Positions 17,770 to 27,824 of a stretch of 64,000 nt of DNA are shown here, one piece after another. The stretch lies in NCBI RefSeq assembly GCF_002563895.1, contig NZ_PDJB01000001.1, forward strand, positions 1,347,501 through 1,411,500, given 5' to 3'. This stretch comes from Pseudomonas lurida (GTDB lineage Bacteria > Pseudomonadota > Gammaproteobacteria > Pseudomonadales > Pseudomonadaceae). Positions within the stretch are counted from its first letter, which is position 1. Each line of letters opens with the position of its first letter. The position numbers and the translations under genes are program-made. The notes under the pieces are model-generated. The model had not been told where the DNA came from. It saw nothing but the letters and a program-made list of their open reading frames with translations, and made no database searches.

Positions 17770-18876
17770 ATGAGTCAGCTGCTCGAACCCTACACCCTCC
17801 GTCAATTGACCCTGCTCAACCGCATCGCCGTGTCGCCCATGTGCCAATACTCGAGCGTCGATGGCCTGGCCAATGACTGGCACCTCGTCCACCTTGGCAG
17901 TCGTGCAGTCGGCGGCGCCGGGTTGATTTTCACCGAAGCCACCGCCGTGACTGCCGATGGCCGCATCACCGCCGAAGACCTCGGCCTGTGGAACGATGAG
18001 CAGATCGAACCGCTGCAACGCATCACGCGGTTCATCGCAGCCCAGGGCGCCGTGGCCGGCATCCAGCTGGCTCATGCCGGGCGCAAGGCCAGCACCCATC
18101 GGCCCTGGATCGGCAAGCACGGCAGCGTCAAGCCGGAAGACGGCGGCTGGGTGCCGGTGGGGCCATCGCCGATTGCCTTCGACCCCCAGCACACCCAGCC
18201 CAAGCCGTTGGACGAAGGGCAGATCCAGCAAGTGATCGCCGATTTTGTTGCCGCGGCCAAGCGCGCGTTGACCGCAGGTTTCGAAGTGGCGGAAATCCAC
18301 GCGGCCCACGGTTACCTGCTGCATCAATTCCTTTCGCCCATCAGCAACCAACGACAGGACCACTACGGCGGCTCGTTTGAAAACCGCATTCGCCTAGTGC
18401 TCGAAGTGACCCGTGCGGTGCGCGAGGTCTGGCCTCAGGAACTGCCGCTGTTTGTGCGGGTATCGGCCACCGACTGGGTGGAGGACGGCTGGAACCCGGA
18501 TGAAACCGTGGAGCTGGCGCGCCGCCTGAAAGACCTGGGCGTCGACCTGATCGACGTCTCTTCCGGTGGCACCGCCGCCAATGCCGAGATTCCCACCGGC
18601 CCCGGCTACCAGACCCGCTTCGCCGAGCGGGTGCGCAAAGAGTCGGGTATTGCCACCGGCACTGTCGGCATGATTACCGAGCCCGCCCAGGCTGAGCACA
18701 TCTTGCGCACCTGCCAGGCCGATATCATCTTCCTCGCCCGTGAGCTGTTACGTGACCCGTACTGGCCACTGCACGCCGACGATGACTTGGGCGGGCGCAA
18801 GGCCATCTGGCCGGCGCAATATCAGCGCGCGACCCATCGCGACCAGCCGATCCATGAGTCTGACTTGAGGGATTGA
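17770..18876 (+). CDS. Old Yellow Enzyme-family NADH:flavin oxidoreductase (XenA/YqjM type)
   Basis: A 368-residue FMN enzyme that reduces activated alkenes or nitro compounds with NAD(P)H. The fold's N-terminal PMCQYSS with Cys25, IQLAHAGRKAS, and AAHGYLLHQFLSP active-site segments are all present. The Cys25 type places it in the XenA/YqjM thermophilic-like OYE group. The frame is open to 17713, but the ATG at 17770 gives MSQLLEPYTL. Physiological substrate unknown. Confidence 0.92.
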   Translation: MSQLLEPYTLRQLTLLNRIAVSPMCQYSSVDGLANDWHLVHLGSRAVGGAGLIFTEATAVTADGRITAEDLGLWNDEQIEPLQRITRFIAAQGAVAGIQLAHAGRKASTHRPWIGKHGSVKPEDGGWVPVGPSPIAFDPQHTQPKPLDEGQIQQVIADFVAAAKRALTAGFEVAEIHAAHGYLLHQFLSPISNQRQDHYGGSFENRIRLVLEVTRAVREVWPQELPLFVRVSATDWVEDGWNPDETVELARRLKDLGVDLIDVSSGGTAANAEIPTGPGYQTRFAERVRKESGIATGTVGMITEPAQAEHILRTCQADIIFLARELLRDPYWPLHADDDLGGRKAIWPAQYQRATHRDQPIHESDLRD

Positions 18877-18896
18877 GCCGCATAACGTGCCACTGA

Positions 18897-18925
18897 AACC
18901 CACCCTGACCCGGTGGGTTTTTTTG
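18897..18925 (+). terminator. Rho-independent terminator after the OYE gene
   Basis: AACCCACC, short loop, GGTGGGTT followed by T-run, 20 bases past the stop codon. Confidence 0.92.
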
Positions 18926-19147
18926 TGGCCATGGAGTGGGATTAGGCTGTAGGTCTTTGTTACCTAGATATTTTTTTAAGTGAATACTCTAAAAAAATCC
19001 CACAAGTGACGAGATCGTTTCTACGCTTAGGGTAAGTCTGATTTCTGGCCCAGGAAGTCAGTCGGTTTGCCCGCTGAGGCATTGCGCTTCATGGGAGGCG
19101 GGTAATGGGCAACAGGAGTATTTGATGGATATCAGGAGAAACAGTCC

Positions 19148-19333
19148 ATGGCCAAGTCCTATGGTGTAGCGGGTGTGGTGGCGTCTTTTCTGACTCGCCG
19201 GGTGTCTTTGCGGGGGCGAAAGTTGAGCTCGGATGAGCTGGAGCTGCTGGCGCAATATCGCGCCCTGACCGAGAACGATCAGGTGGCGATGCGGTATTTG
19301 ATTGGGGCGATGAAGAGTGTGTCGCGGTTCTGA
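19148..19333 (+). CDS. Small hypothetical protein (61 aa)
   Basis: An ATG frame of 61 residues with a good ribosome site (CAGGAGA) seven to eight bases upstream. The protein is basic at the N-terminus (FLTRRVSLRGRKLS) and has a helical C-terminal half (SSDELELLAQYRALTENDQV) of a kind seen at the ends of helix-turn-helix regulators, but no DNA-binding domain precedes it. It lies alone, 271 bases after the OYE gene, in an AT-rich gap that could hold a promoter. I do not recognise a family. Confidence 0.55.
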   Translation: MAKSYGVAGVVASFLTRRVSLRGRKLSSDELELLAQYRALTENDQVAMRYLIGAMKSVSRF

Positions 19334-19336
19334 GCA

Positions 19337-19368
19337 CTTGTAGGAGCTGGCGTGCCAGCTCCTACAAG
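19337..19368. repeat. Perfect 15-bp palindrome (REP-like, possible terminator)
   Basis: CTTGTAGGAGCTGGC-GT-GCCAGCTCCTACAAG. It begins four bases after the small ORF stop and ends before the opgD stop at 19375, so it may end transcription from both sides. Sequence is a variant of the GGAGCTGGC REP family. Confidence 0.85.
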
Positions 19369-19374
19369 GGCCGA

Positions 19375-21000
19375 TCAGGTGTACTTGCGCTGGTCCGGTG
19401 CCGGCGGGAAGTACTGATACAACCAGGTCTCACTCAGGGTGCGGTCTTGAGTGCGGATAAACAGGCGCAGCTCCACCGGGTCCACGCTGTCGCTGGTCGG
19501 GTACCAGTCAAACAGGATGCGGTAGCCCTTGATGTTATCCAGCACCAGCACGCTGAAGTCTTTCACTTCGCCATGGGAGCAGGTGACCACCGGTTCGATT
19601 CCGGTACCCGGTGGCAGGCGGTCCAGGCCACCGCCCTTGAAGTCCACGGCAAAACGGCGGGCCCAGACTTGCGGGTAGTGTTCACCCGGTGCCCAGCCTT
19701 CGGTAAAGCCGCCCATGCCGGAACGGGTGGCATCGACCTGAGCCAGCGGTGTGCTGACCGGTGGCAGCGCGCTCCAGTACAGCTTGTAGCCGTAGTTGAG
19801 TGAATCACCGGCAGCCACGGGTTTTTTCGGGGTCCAGAAGGCCACGATGTTATCGAGGGTCTCGCCGGTCGTCGGAATTTCCAGCAGGTCGATCGAGCCT
19901 TCGCCCCAGGCGGTGGTTGGTTCGACCCACAGGCTTGGGCGCTTGCTGTACCAGTCCACAGTGTCCTGGTAGCTGGCGAACTCGTGGTCGGTCTGCACCA
20001 GGCCGAAGCCTTTCGGGTCTTTATCGGCAAAAGCGTTGAATTGCAGCTTGGCGGGGTTGTTCAGCGGGCGGCAGATCCACTCGCCGTTGCCACGCCACAT
20101 TGCCAGGCGGTCCGAGTCGTGGATCTGCGGGTGGATGGTGTCGCACATGCGGCGCTCGTGGGTGCCGCAGCTGAACATGCTGGTCATCGGCGCAATGCCC
20201 AGTTGTTCGATGGTGGTGCGCGCATTGATATGGGCATCGATGGCCATCACCACCTGGTTGGCCTGGCAGTCGATGTCGAAGCGGTACGCACCGGTGGCGC
20301 TCGGCGAGTCGAGCAGGGCGTAGACCACGAAGCGGGTGGCGTTCTTGTCCGGGGTTTCAAACCAGAACTGTGTGAAGTCGGGGAATTCCTCGCGTTTTTT
20401 CGCGTAGGTGTCGATGGCCAGGCCGCGCGCAGAAAGGCCGTACTGGCCGGTGGAGTCCACCGCGCGGAAGTAGCTGGCGCCGAGAAACGACAGCACGTCA
20501 TGGCGATCCAGTTCTGGCGCCTTGAACAGCTTGAAGCCGGAGAAACCGAGGTCGCCGGTCAGTTGCTTGGTGTCGACCGTGGTTTTTTCGTAATTGAACA
20601 GCGAAGGGCGGAAATGCACTTCACGTGCTTCGCGGGTCTTGGGGTCGACGCTGTGCATGCGTACTGGCGTCTTGAAACCCATGCCGACGTGGAAGAACTG
20701 CACGTCCAGTTGGCCGTTCAATTCCTTCCACAGCGAATGGTTGCCGTCGTAGCCGATGGCGTTGAAATTCTGCGGGGTCATGGTCGCCAGGGTCGGCGGC
20801 AATACCTGTTTGGTGTCTTTGTACGCGGTCCCGGCGAGTTGTTTGGCCTGGGCCTTGAGCGTTTCGAAGTCGAACGCCACGGCCTTGCCGTCGGCGGCAC
20901 GGTTCCCGGCCCAGGCCTGGGCGGCAAGCAGGCCGCTGGCCGACAAACCGGTGTAGGCCGCAATGGCCATGGACGCTTTGAGCAAATTCCTGCGGTGCAT
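19375..21000 (-). CDS. opgD: Glucan biosynthesis protein D
   Basis: A 541-residue periplasmic protein of the OpgG/OpgD (MdoG/MdoD) family, which shapes the backbone of osmoregulated periplasmic glucans. The N-terminus [18 protein letters not shown] has a twin-arginine signal, typical of OpgD and not OpgG. Family segments include [20 protein letters not shown] and [22 protein letters not shown]. It is followed upstream by a 276-base gap containing a REP hairpin and is probably transcribed separately from spdH. Confidence 0.95.
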   Translation of the reverse strand: MHRRNLLKASMAIAAYTGLSASGLLAAQAWAGNRAADGKAVAFDFETLKAQAKQLAGTAYKDTKQVLPPTLATMTPQNFNAIGYDGNHSLWKELNGQLDVQFFHVGMGFKTPVRMHSVDPKTREAREVHFRPSLFNYEKTTVDTKQLTGDLGFSGFKLFKAPELDRHDVLSFLGASYFRAVDSTGQYGLSARGLAIDTYAKKREEFPDFTQFWFETPDKNATRFVVYALLDSPSATGAYRFDIDCQANQVVMAIDAHINARTTIEQLGIAPMTSMFSCGTHERRMCDTIHPQIHDSDRLAMWRGNGEWICRPLNNPAKLQFNAFADKDPKGFGLVQTDHEFASYQDTVDWYSKRPSLWVEPTTAWGEGSIDLLEIPTTGETLDNIVAFWTPKKPVAAGDSLNYGYKLYWSALPPVSTPLAQVDATRSGMGGFTEGWAPGEHYPQVWARRFAVDFKGGGLDRLPPGTGIEPVVTCSHGEVKDFSVLVLDNIKGYRILFDWYPTSDSVDPVELRLFIRTQDRTLSETWLYQYFPPAPDQRKYT

Positions 21001-21233
21001 AGAGACAACCTGTCGTGAGCAAATCCCGCGCCTTTCCTGGCACGTAGCGGATCAGAAATTAAGGTTCGGACATGCCTTCGACCAAACGCAACGGACATTA
21101 AACAGACGCCGGATAGCTTAAGCGGTTCGATGACGTAGGAAAATTGATTGATAGCGTGCTGATGGCGTTGCAAATGCGACAAGACATTTCAGACTCTGCG
21201 GACGCGCGCAGTACTTGAAAAGTATGAGGATCA

Positions 21234-21265
21234 AATATGGGAGCGAGCAAGCCCGCTCCCATATT
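21234..21265. repeat. REP hairpin
   Basis: Perfect 12-bp inverted repeat AATATGGGAGCG / CGCTCCCATATT with an eight-base loop, just after the 3' end of the spdH-like gene. Confidence 0.85.
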
Positions 21266-21276
21266 CAGACTGCACG

Positions 21277-23139
21277 TCAGGCGACTTCACCCACCGCCCG
21301 ATACGCCTCATCAATCGCCGCATGGGCATACGCACTCCATGCCGCATCCGAGTTGGCGATGGCCACATGCCCCACGGGCTTGCGCGCCAGGTTCATCCAC
21401 GCTGTGTTCTCCTCGGCATCATCAAACAGACTGTTGGAGAAGCTCGCATAACCATGTGACCAGCGGTTGACAGTGATCGCCAGGATATCGCGCTCATGGT
21501 CGAAACCACCCGGGCCGAGCATGCGTTGCAACTGGTCACGCAACTGCGCTTCCAACTGCTCGAACGTCTGCCCGTACAACTTGCCCCGCCCGGCGCGGGC
21601 CTGGTCGCGGGCGTTCATGCCGCTGTTGGGGCTGGTGGGCACGTAGACCATGTGCAAGCCAATCGGCTGCGTCGGGTCACGCGGGTGGTCGTAGCCGCCC
21701 ATGCTCACCGAGTAGTCCAGTTTGATCCGGCTGTAAGGCTGGGTCGCCGCGTAAATCTCATGCACGCCCAGTTTCTGGAACGACTGCCAATTGCGGATCA
21801 CCACCTTGGTGTACACCAGCGGGTATTTCACGTTCTGGCTCAGGGCATGCGCTTGGGGTGCCGGCAAGTCCTTGAGCAGGTACGGAATCATCATGTTGTA
21901 GCAGGCCAGGATGCAGCGTTTGCCGCGCACCTGTGCGAGTTGTCCGCCACGGCTGTAGCCGACATGCACGCTATCACCGACGTTGCGCACGCTGACCGCC
22001 GTGCTGTTCAGGCGCAAGCGCACGGCGGCCTTGGGCTGGTCGAGCTTGGCGTAGTCAAACGCGGCCAACACGATATCGTCCATGGTGTGCCCCGGCGCGA
22101 CGCCTGGGATCAGACTGCGCACCAGCAACCGCGCCACCGACGCATTGCCATCCGGGAAATGATAGATATAGGGCTCTTCCATTTCTGCAGCGGCTTCTTC
22201 GCTGATCGGCGCCAGGTTCATCCCGGCAAAGCCAGGGAAACCCACACTGTAGGCATCGGACGAGGCCACCGCATCAATGCTCAGGGCCATGAAGTCATTG
22301 GTCCGGCTCTGGAAGTACTTCACCGCGCCTTCTGATAGGCCGACGTTCTTCAGCAGGAAATCGCGGTAGCTGGTCGCCGCCAGATAAGTGGCCTTTTCTT
22401 CGGCGGTCTTGCCCGGCAGGTAGTCCTTGGGCGCCGTGTGCAGCTCAATCAGGGCCTGGCGGTCTGCCGGTGGCAACGGGAAGTCATTGATGAAATCGCT
22501 GATGGCACGCGCATTCAGTCGGTCTGGCGCGATGTCGTCGGCCACCATCGGGGTGGGATCGCCGGTCACCAGTTTGTCTTCGCCGAAGTTTTCCTTGTCG
22601 AAAAATACCCCGCGCGACAGCCCGAGGCCTGGGTAGAACTGGCGGTCGAAGGCGGTTTCGAAGCGCTTGATGTTCACCCCGAGTTTCTTCAGCAGCCCGT
22701 TCACCTCCTTGCTGTACAGGTGGTTGGGCGACTGGAACGCCTCGCTGCCACCGTAGCCGATGATCATGCGGCCACCGGCCTGGAATTCATTGCGCTTGGC
22801 ATGGCCGCCGAAGTCGTCGTGGTTTTCCAGGATCAGGATCTTCGCCTTGGGGTGCTTCTCACGGTAGAACCACGCCGCCGACAGCCCACTCAAGCCGCCA
22901 CCCACGACTATCAGGTCATAGTGCTCGGTGATCGGCAGTTTGTCGGTGTCGAACACCTTCTTTTCCCAGCCCATCTGGTGCGCCACTTCGAACGAGCCGA
23001 CGTGGCTGCCGCGCAGGCCGGTGAGGGCGGGTGGGTAGTAGCGACCATCGGGAGCGGCTTGAAGCAGTTGCAGCGGGGTCATGCCAGCGGCAATGGTGAC
23101 AGCGACGCCGTTGAGGAAGTCGCGGCGGGTGATATCCAT
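21277..23139 (-). CDS. spdH: Spermidine dehydrogenase-like FAD oxidoreductase
   Basis: A 620-residue flavoprotein resembling P. aeruginosa SpdH (PA3713), which cleaves spermidine to diaminopropane plus 4-aminobutyraldehyde (or the equivalent). The N-terminus MDITRRDFLNGVAV is a twin-arginine signal. The FAD Rossmann motif VVGGGLSGLSAAW starts near residue 78, followed by ILENHDDFGGHAKRNEF. The neighbouring aminoaldehyde dehydrogenase and polyamine-type importer fit polyamine use. Substrate specificity is inferred. Confidence 0.85.
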   Translation of the reverse strand: MDITRRDFLNGVAVTIAAGMTPLQLLQAAPDGRYYPPALTGLRGSHVGSFEVAHQMGWEKKVFDTDKLPITEHYDLIVVGGGLSGLSAAWFYREKHPKAKILILENHDDFGGHAKRNEFQAGGRMIIGYGGSEAFQSPNHLYSKEVNGLLKKLGVNIKRFETAFDRQFYPGLGLSRGVFFDKENFGEDKLVTGDPTPMVADDIAPDRLNARAISDFINDFPLPPADRQALIELHTAPKDYLPGKTAEEKATYLAATSYRDFLLKNVGLSEGAVKYFQSRTNDFMALSIDAVASSDAYSVGFPGFAGMNLAPISEEAAAEMEEPYIYHFPDGNASVARLLVRSLIPGVAPGHTMDDIVLAAFDYAKLDQPKAAVRLRLNSTAVSVRNVGDSVHVGYSRGGQLAQVRGKRCILACYNMMIPYLLKDLPAPQAHALSQNVKYPLVYTKVVIRNWQSFQKLGVHEIYAATQPYSRIKLDYSVSMGGYDHPRDPTQPIGLHMVYVPTSPNSGMNARDQARAGRGKLYGQTFEQLEAQLRDQLQRMLGPGGFDHERDILAITVNRWSHGYASFSNSLFDDAEENTAWMNLARKPVGHVAIANSDAAWSAYAHAAIDEAYRAVGEVA

Positions 23140-23194
23140 GAGGAGAACCTACGAAGTATTTATTGTTATGAGGCCCCGTGGGCGCCGGGCTTAC

Positions 23195-23219
23195 TGTGGG
23201 AGCGAGCGTGCTCCCACAC
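23195..23219. repeat. REP hairpin
   Basis: TGTGGGAGC / GCTCCCACA inverted repeat with a short loop, between the spdH-like and aldehyde dehydrogenase genes. A further partial copy (GTTCCCACAG) follows. Confidence 0.8.
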
Positions 23220-23245
23220 AAGACCGTTCCCACAGGGGTAAAGCG

Positions 23246-24670
23246 TCAGTGCTTGAACATCACATGGCGAACGGTGGTGTAGTCCTCCAAGCCGTACATG
23301 GACATGTCTTTGCCATAACCCGACAGTTTCTGACCGCCGTGAGGCATTTCGCTGACGAGCATGAAGTGGGTGTTCACCCAGGTGCAGCCGTATTGCAGGC
23401 GTGCGGCCAAGCGATGGGCGCGTCCTACGTCGGCAGTCCACACGGATGACGCCAGGCCGTAGTCCGAATCATTGGCCCAGCCCAGCACCTGTGCTTCATC
23501 GGAGAACTTGGTCACCGACACCACCGGGCCGAAAACCTCACGGCGCACGATCTCGTCGTCCTGCTGTGCGTCAGCCAGCACGGTCGGCTCGAAGAAGAAG
23601 CCATTGCCTTCCACCGCCTTGCCACCGGTGACCAGGCGAATATGCGGCTGCGCCACGGCACGCTCGACAAACCCGGCCACGCGGTCGCGGTGTTGCGCGG
23701 TGATCAGTGGGCCCAGCTCGGTGGATGGGTCATCCTGCAAACCGTATTTGATGCTGGCGACTGCCGCGCCGAGCTTCTCGACAAACGCATCGTAGATGTC
23801 CGCTTGCGCATAAATCCGGCACGCCGCGGTGCAATCCTGGCCGGCGTTGTAGAAACCGAAGGTGCGAATACCTTCCACCGCTGCATCGATATCGGCGTCA
23901 TTGAAAATGATCACCGGCGCTTTTCCGCCCAGCTCCATGTGCAGGCGCTTCACGCTGTCGGCGGTGCTGGAGATGATGTTCGCGCCGGTGGCGATAGAGC
24001 CGGTCAACGACACCATGCGCACTTTCGGGTGGCTCACCAGCGGGCTGCCCACCGTCGGACCACGACCGAATACCAGGTTGAGCACACCGGCCGGAAAAAT
24101 GTCCGCAGCCAGTTCGACCAGGCGCAGGGCAGTCAGCGGGGTTTGTTCCGACGGCTTGAGCACCACGGTATTACCAGCGGCGAGGGCCGGGGCGATTTTC
24201 CAGGCGACCATCATCAGTGGGTAGTTCCACGGCGCGATGGAGGCGATCACGCCCACCGGGTCGCGGCGGATCATCGACGTATGGCCGGGCAGATACTCAC
24301 CGCCGGCCGAACCGCTCATGCAACGGCTGGCGCCGGCAAAGAAGCGGAACACGTCGGCAATCGCCGGGATCTCATCGTTCAGCGCGGCGCTGTAAGGCTT
24401 GCCACAGTTGTCCGATTCCAGCTTGGCCAGCTCTTCGCCGTGGGCTTCGATCACGTCCGCCAGTTTCAGCAGCAGCAGCGACCGATCCTTGGGCGCGGTT
24501 TGCGACCAGCCCTCGAAAGCCGCATCGGCGGCGCGCACGGCGGCGTCGACCTGGGCTTCGCTGGCTTCCTTGATTTCCACCAGTACGCGGCCCAAAGCCG
24601 GGTTGAACACCGCCTGTGCCGGGCCTTCGCCTTCGACCAAGTGGCCGTTGATCAAGAGTTTGGTTTGCAT
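23246..24670 (-). CDS. Aminobutyraldehyde dehydrogenase (PatD/YdcW-like)
   Basis: A 474-residue NAD-dependent aldehyde dehydrogenase. The catalytic Cys280 is in [11 protein letters not shown] and the general base Glu246 in HMELGGKAP. The CTAACR context and length match gamma-aminobutyraldehyde dehydrogenases, which turn the aldehyde from putrescine or spermidine into GABA. It is downstream of the importer genes and upstream of spdH on the same strand. A second homologue lies at 29134-30621. Confidence 0.88.
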   Translation of the reverse strand: MQTKLLINGHLVEGEGPAQAVFNPALGRVLVEIKEASEAQVDAAVRAADAAFEGWSQTAPKDRSLLLLKLADVIEAHGEELAKLESDNCGKPYSAALNDEIPAIADVFRFFAGASRCMSGSAGGEYLPGHTSMIRRDPVGVIASIAPWNYPLMMVAWKIAPALAAGNTVVLKPSEQTPLTALRLVELAADIFPAGVLNLVFGRGPTVGSPLVSHPKVRMVSLTGSIATGANIISSTADSVKRLHMELGGKAPVIIFNDADIDAAVEGIRTFGFYNAGQDCTAACRIYAQADIYDAFVEKLGAAVASIKYGLQDDPSTELGPLITAQHRDRVAGFVERAVAQPHIRLVTGGKAVEGNGFFFEPTVLADAQQDDEIVRREVFGPVVSVTKFSDEAQVLGWANDSDYGLASSVWTADVGRAHRLAARLQYGCTWVNTHFMLVSEMPHGGQKLSGYGKDMSMYGLEDYTTVRHVMFKH

Positions 24671-24723
24671 GGTTCAGCTCTCCTCTGAGCGACAGTTCTT
24701 CTTCTGTAGAAACCGCGTCAACG

Positions 24724-24793
24724 GTGGGAGCGGGCTTGCCTGCGACAGCGGTGGTTCAGCCGATACTGTTATCGCAGGCAAGCTCGCTCCCAC
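24724..24793. repeat. REPIN
   Basis: GTGGGAGCGGGCTTGCCTGCGA with the inverted counterpart TCGCAGGCAAGCTCGCTCCCAC about 70 bases on, and a central spacer. It lies between the aldehyde dehydrogenase and the importer genes. Confidence 0.9.
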
Positions 24794-24829
24794 ATTGACC
24801 GTGTTTAAACAGTGGCAATGTGTTGTCAG

Positions 24830-25639
24830 TTATTTACCGCCACTCCCCGCCACGCTTTCACCACCGCGGGTCAGGTAATAGGCACCGAGAATCGGGAACA
24901 TCGTCACCAGCATCACCAGCATCGCCACCACGTTGGTCACCGGCACATCCCGTGGGCGACTCAGTTGATTGAGCAGCCACAGCGGCAAGGTGCGCTCGTG
25001 GCCGGCGGTGAAGGTGGTGACGATGATTTCGTCAAACGACAGCGCAAAGGCGAGCATGCCGCCGGCCAGCAGCGCCGAGCCCAGGTTGGGCATGATGATG
25101 TAGCGGAAGGTCTGCCAGCCGTCGGCGCCCAGGTCCATCGAGGCTTCGATCAAGCTGTGGGACGTCCGCCGCAACCGCGCGATGACGTTGTTGTAGACGA
25201 TCACCACGCAGAACGTCGCGTGGCCGACGATGATGGTGAACATCCCCGGCTCGATGCCCAGTGTCTTGAAAGTCGCCAGCAGCGCGATACCGGTGATGAT
25301 CCCCGGCAGCGCAATCGGCAGGATCAGCATCAACGACACGCCCTGCTTGCCGAAGAATTCGCGGCGATACAGGGCGGCCGAAGCCAGGGTGCCGAGCACC
25401 ATCGCAATCAGCGTGGCAATGGCGGCGATCTGCAACGACAGCTTGATCGCTTCCAGTACATCCGGCCGGGCGAATGCCACGCTGAACCACCTCAGGGTGA
25501 AGCCCTGGGGCGGAAAGCTGAACGCGGCTTCTTCGGTGTTGAAGGCGTAGAGGAAGATGATCAGGATCGGGAAGTGCAGGAACACCAACCCGCCCCAGGC
25601 TGCGATCTTCAGACTCATGCTTGATTTTTCAGAGTGCAT
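24830..25639 (-). CDS. ABC transporter permease, PotC-like (polyamine-type)
   Basis: A 269-residue inner-membrane protein with about six transmembrane segments. The EAA loop is [20 protein letters not shown], the site that docks with the ATPase. It starts 11 bases inside the partner permease gene (ATG 25639), which suggests translational coupling; an ATG seven codons later is also possible. The PotC/YdcV type fits the neighbouring amine genes. Confidence 0.9.
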   Translation of the reverse strand: MHSEKSSMSLKIAAWGGLVFLHFPILIIFLYAFNTEEAAFSFPPQGFTLRWFSVAFARPDVLEAIKLSLQIAAIATLIAMVLGTLASAALYRREFFGKQGVSLMLILPIALPGIITGIALLATFKTLGIEPGMFTIIVGHATFCVVIVYNNVIARLRRTSHSLIEASMDLGADGWQTFRYIIMPNLGSALLAGGMLAFALSFDEIIVTTFTAGHERTLPLWLLNQLSRPRDVPVTNVVAMLVMLVTMFPILGAYYLTRGGESVAGSGGK

Positions 25640-26558
25640 CGAAGGCCCCCAGGCGTTTGACGATGGACAGGTAGACCGCGATCAGCACGATCGGTACCAG
25701 GGTGAACGCCGCCGCCATGGGCATGTTGCCGATGGCGCCTTGCTGCGCGTACACCATGCCGCCAACGAAGTAGCCGGGCGGGCCCACCAGTTGCGGCACG
25801 ATGAAGTCGCCCAGGGTCAGCGAGAACGTGAAGATCGAACCGGCGGCAATCCCCGGCACCGACAGCGGCAAAATCACCTGCATGAAGGTCTGGCGCGGCT
25901 TGGCTCCCAGGTCGGCCGAGGCCTGCAGCAGCGATGGCGGCAAGCGTTCCAGCGACGCCTGGATCGGCAGGATCATGAACGGCAGCCAGATATAGACGAA
26001 CACCATGAAGCGCCCCAGGTGCGAGGTGCTCAAGGTGCTGCCACCCACGCCGGGAATGCCCAGCACGAACTGCAGCAGTGGCTCCAGCCCCAGGTGCTGC
26101 ACGAACCACTGCGCCACGCCGCCCTTGGCCAGCAGCAAGGTCCAGGCATAGGCCTTGACGATGTAGCTGGCCCACATCGGCATCATTACCGCGATATAGA
26201 AGAACGCCTTGGTCTTGCCCGTGGTGTAGCGCGCCATGTAGTAGGCGATGGGGAAGGCGACGATGGCACTGGCGATCGACACCACAATCGCCATGCTCAG
26301 GGTGCGCACGATGATGTCGAAGTTCGACGGCTGGAACAGCGCGGCGAAGTTGGCCAGGGTCAGGTCCGGCGTGACCGCCATGGTGAAGTCGTCAAACGTA
26401 TAGAAACCTTGCCACAGCAGGGTCAGTAGCGAGCCCAGGTAGATCGCGCCGAACCAGATCAGCGGCGGCACCAGCAACATCGCCAGGTAGAGGTTGGGCT
26501 TGCGATAAAGCAGGTTGGAAAACCTGCGCATCGGTGGTTGGGAAAGGGCCAGGCTCAT
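25629..26558 (-). CDS. ABC transporter permease, PotB-like
   Basis: A 309-residue permease with about six transmembrane segments and an EAA-type loop [20 protein letters not shown]. It pairs with the PotC-like permease at 24830. The stop of the ATPase gene (26560) is within two bases of its start, consistent with one operon. Confidence 0.9.
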   Translation of the reverse strand: MSLALSQPPMRRFSNLLYRKPNLYLAMLLVPPLIWFGAIYLGSLLTLLWQGFYTFDDFTMAVTPDLTLANFAALFQPSNFDIIVRTLSMAIVVSIASAIVAFPIAYYMARYTTGKTKAFFYIAVMMPMWASYIVKAYAWTLLLAKGGVAQWFVQHLGLEPLLQFVLGIPGVGGSTLSTSHLGRFMVFVYIWLPFMILPIQASLERLPPSLLQASADLGAKPRQTFMQVILPLSVPGIAAGSIFTFSLTLGDFIVPQLVGPPGYFVGGMVYAQQGAIGNMPMAAAFTLVPIVLIAVYLSIVKRLGAFDAL

Positions 26559-26559
26559 G

Positions 26560-27594
26560 TCACACCTCGCCTGCGATGTCGGTCAGTGGCGTCATGGCTT
26601 CCCGCGCCCAGCGGGCGGTGATGGACTGACCGACCTGGTGGCCGCTGCTGGTATCCAGCCACTGGTTGTTGGCCTGGCTGATATTCAGTGCTTGGCCATT
26701 TTCCAGTTTCAGTTCATAGCGGGTGGCGCTGCCCTGATATTGGATGTCGTGGAGCAAGCCGCTGATTTCCACTTCGCCGGCGCCCAGCGGGCCGTCGGCA
26801 AACCGCACATGTTCCGGGCGGATCGAGAAGGGCTGCGCGCTGCCGCTGAGGCGCTGCGCCAGCTCGCCACGAATGACGTTGGAGGTGCCGACGAACTCGG
26901 CGACGAACGCGGTGGCGGGTTTCATGTAGAGATTGCGCGGGGTGTCGACCTGCTCGATGCGGCCCTTGTTGAACACCGCCACACGGTCGGACATCGACAG
27001 CGCTTCGGTCTGGTCGTGGGTCACGAAGATAAAGGTGATGCCCAGTTGGCGCTGCAGCTTCTTGAGCTCGCTTTGCATCTGCTCGCGCAACTTGAGGTCG
27101 AGGGCGCCCAGTGGTTCGTCCAGCAGCAAAACGCGCGGGCGATTGACCAGGGCGCGGGCCAGGGCGACCCGTTGGCGTTGGCCGCCAGAGAGCTGTACGG
27201 GCTTGCGGTCGCCGTAGCCACCGAGGGCGACCATGCCCAGGGCTTCTTCGGCACGGTTCAGCCGTTCGGTCTTGCCCACGCCCTTGACCTTGAGGCCGTA
27301 GGCGACGTTGTCGCGCACATTCATGTGGGGGAACAGCGCGTAATCCTGGAACACGGTGTTCACATCGCGCTGATAGGGCGGTAAGCCCGCGGCTTCCTCG
27401 CCATGGATCCGGATCGAGCCTGCGCTCGGCTGCTCGAACCCGGCGATCAGGCGCAGGCAGGTGGTCTTGCCCGAGCCGGAAGGGCCGAGCATGGAAAAGA
27501 ACTCGCCGTCCTGGATATCGATGGAAACCCGGTCAACGGCTTTCACTTCGCCGAACTGACGGGAAACGTGGGTGAATTGGACTGCAAGCGTCAT
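26560..27594 (-). CDS. ABC transporter ATPase, PotA-like
   Basis: A 344-residue ATPase. The Walker A motif GPSGSGKTT is at residues 37-45, then the Q-loop VFQDYALFPH, the signature LSGGQRQRVALARAL, Walker B LLLDEP and the H-loop THDQTEA. The C-terminal 100 residues form the TOBE domain of the PotA/YdcT family. It drives the two permeases just downstream. Confidence 0.94.
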   Translation of the reverse strand: MTLAVQFTHVSRQFGEVKAVDRVSIDIQDGEFFSMLGPSGSGKTTCLRLIAGFEQPSAGSIRIHGEEAAGLPPYQRDVNTVFQDYALFPHMNVRDNVAYGLKVKGVGKTERLNRAEEALGMVALGGYGDRKPVQLSGGQRQRVALARALVNRPRVLLLDEPLGALDLKLREQMQSELKKLQRQLGITFIFVTHDQTEALSMSDRVAVFNKGRIEQVDTPRNLYMKPATAFVAEFVGTSNVIRGELAQRLSGSAQPFSIRPEHVRFADGPLGAGEVEISGLLHDIQYQGSATRYELKLENGQALNISQANNQWLDTSSGHQVGQSITARWAREAMTPLTDIAGEV

Positions 27595-27680
27595 GGTGCG
27601 GTGCTCCGAAAAGGCGCGGGTCGTCGCAGCGGCCCGGCCTGGACTTCTGAAAAAACGAGATAACGGTGTGCGCGGTCAAA

Positions 27681-27782
27681 ATGTGGGCACTTTTCGGTTG
27701 GGCGCTAGGCTTGCCCGCGATGCAGGCGCCTTGGTGTATCAGCTACACCAAGGTGATGCCTTCCCAGGCAAGCCAGCTCACT
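27681..27782. repeat. Decayed REPIN with a well-kept inner hairpin
   Basis: Degenerate outer arms (ATGTGGGC, GCTTGCCCGCGATGC, CAGGCAAGCCAGCTCA) surround a perfect 10-bp stem CCTTGGTGTA / TACACCAAGG at 27729-27753. It lies between the binding-protein and ATPase genes. Confidence 0.7.
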
Positions 27783-27824
27783 CCTGAACCCTGCCTACAG
27801 TGGACCTCTGCAGCCTGGGAGGCC

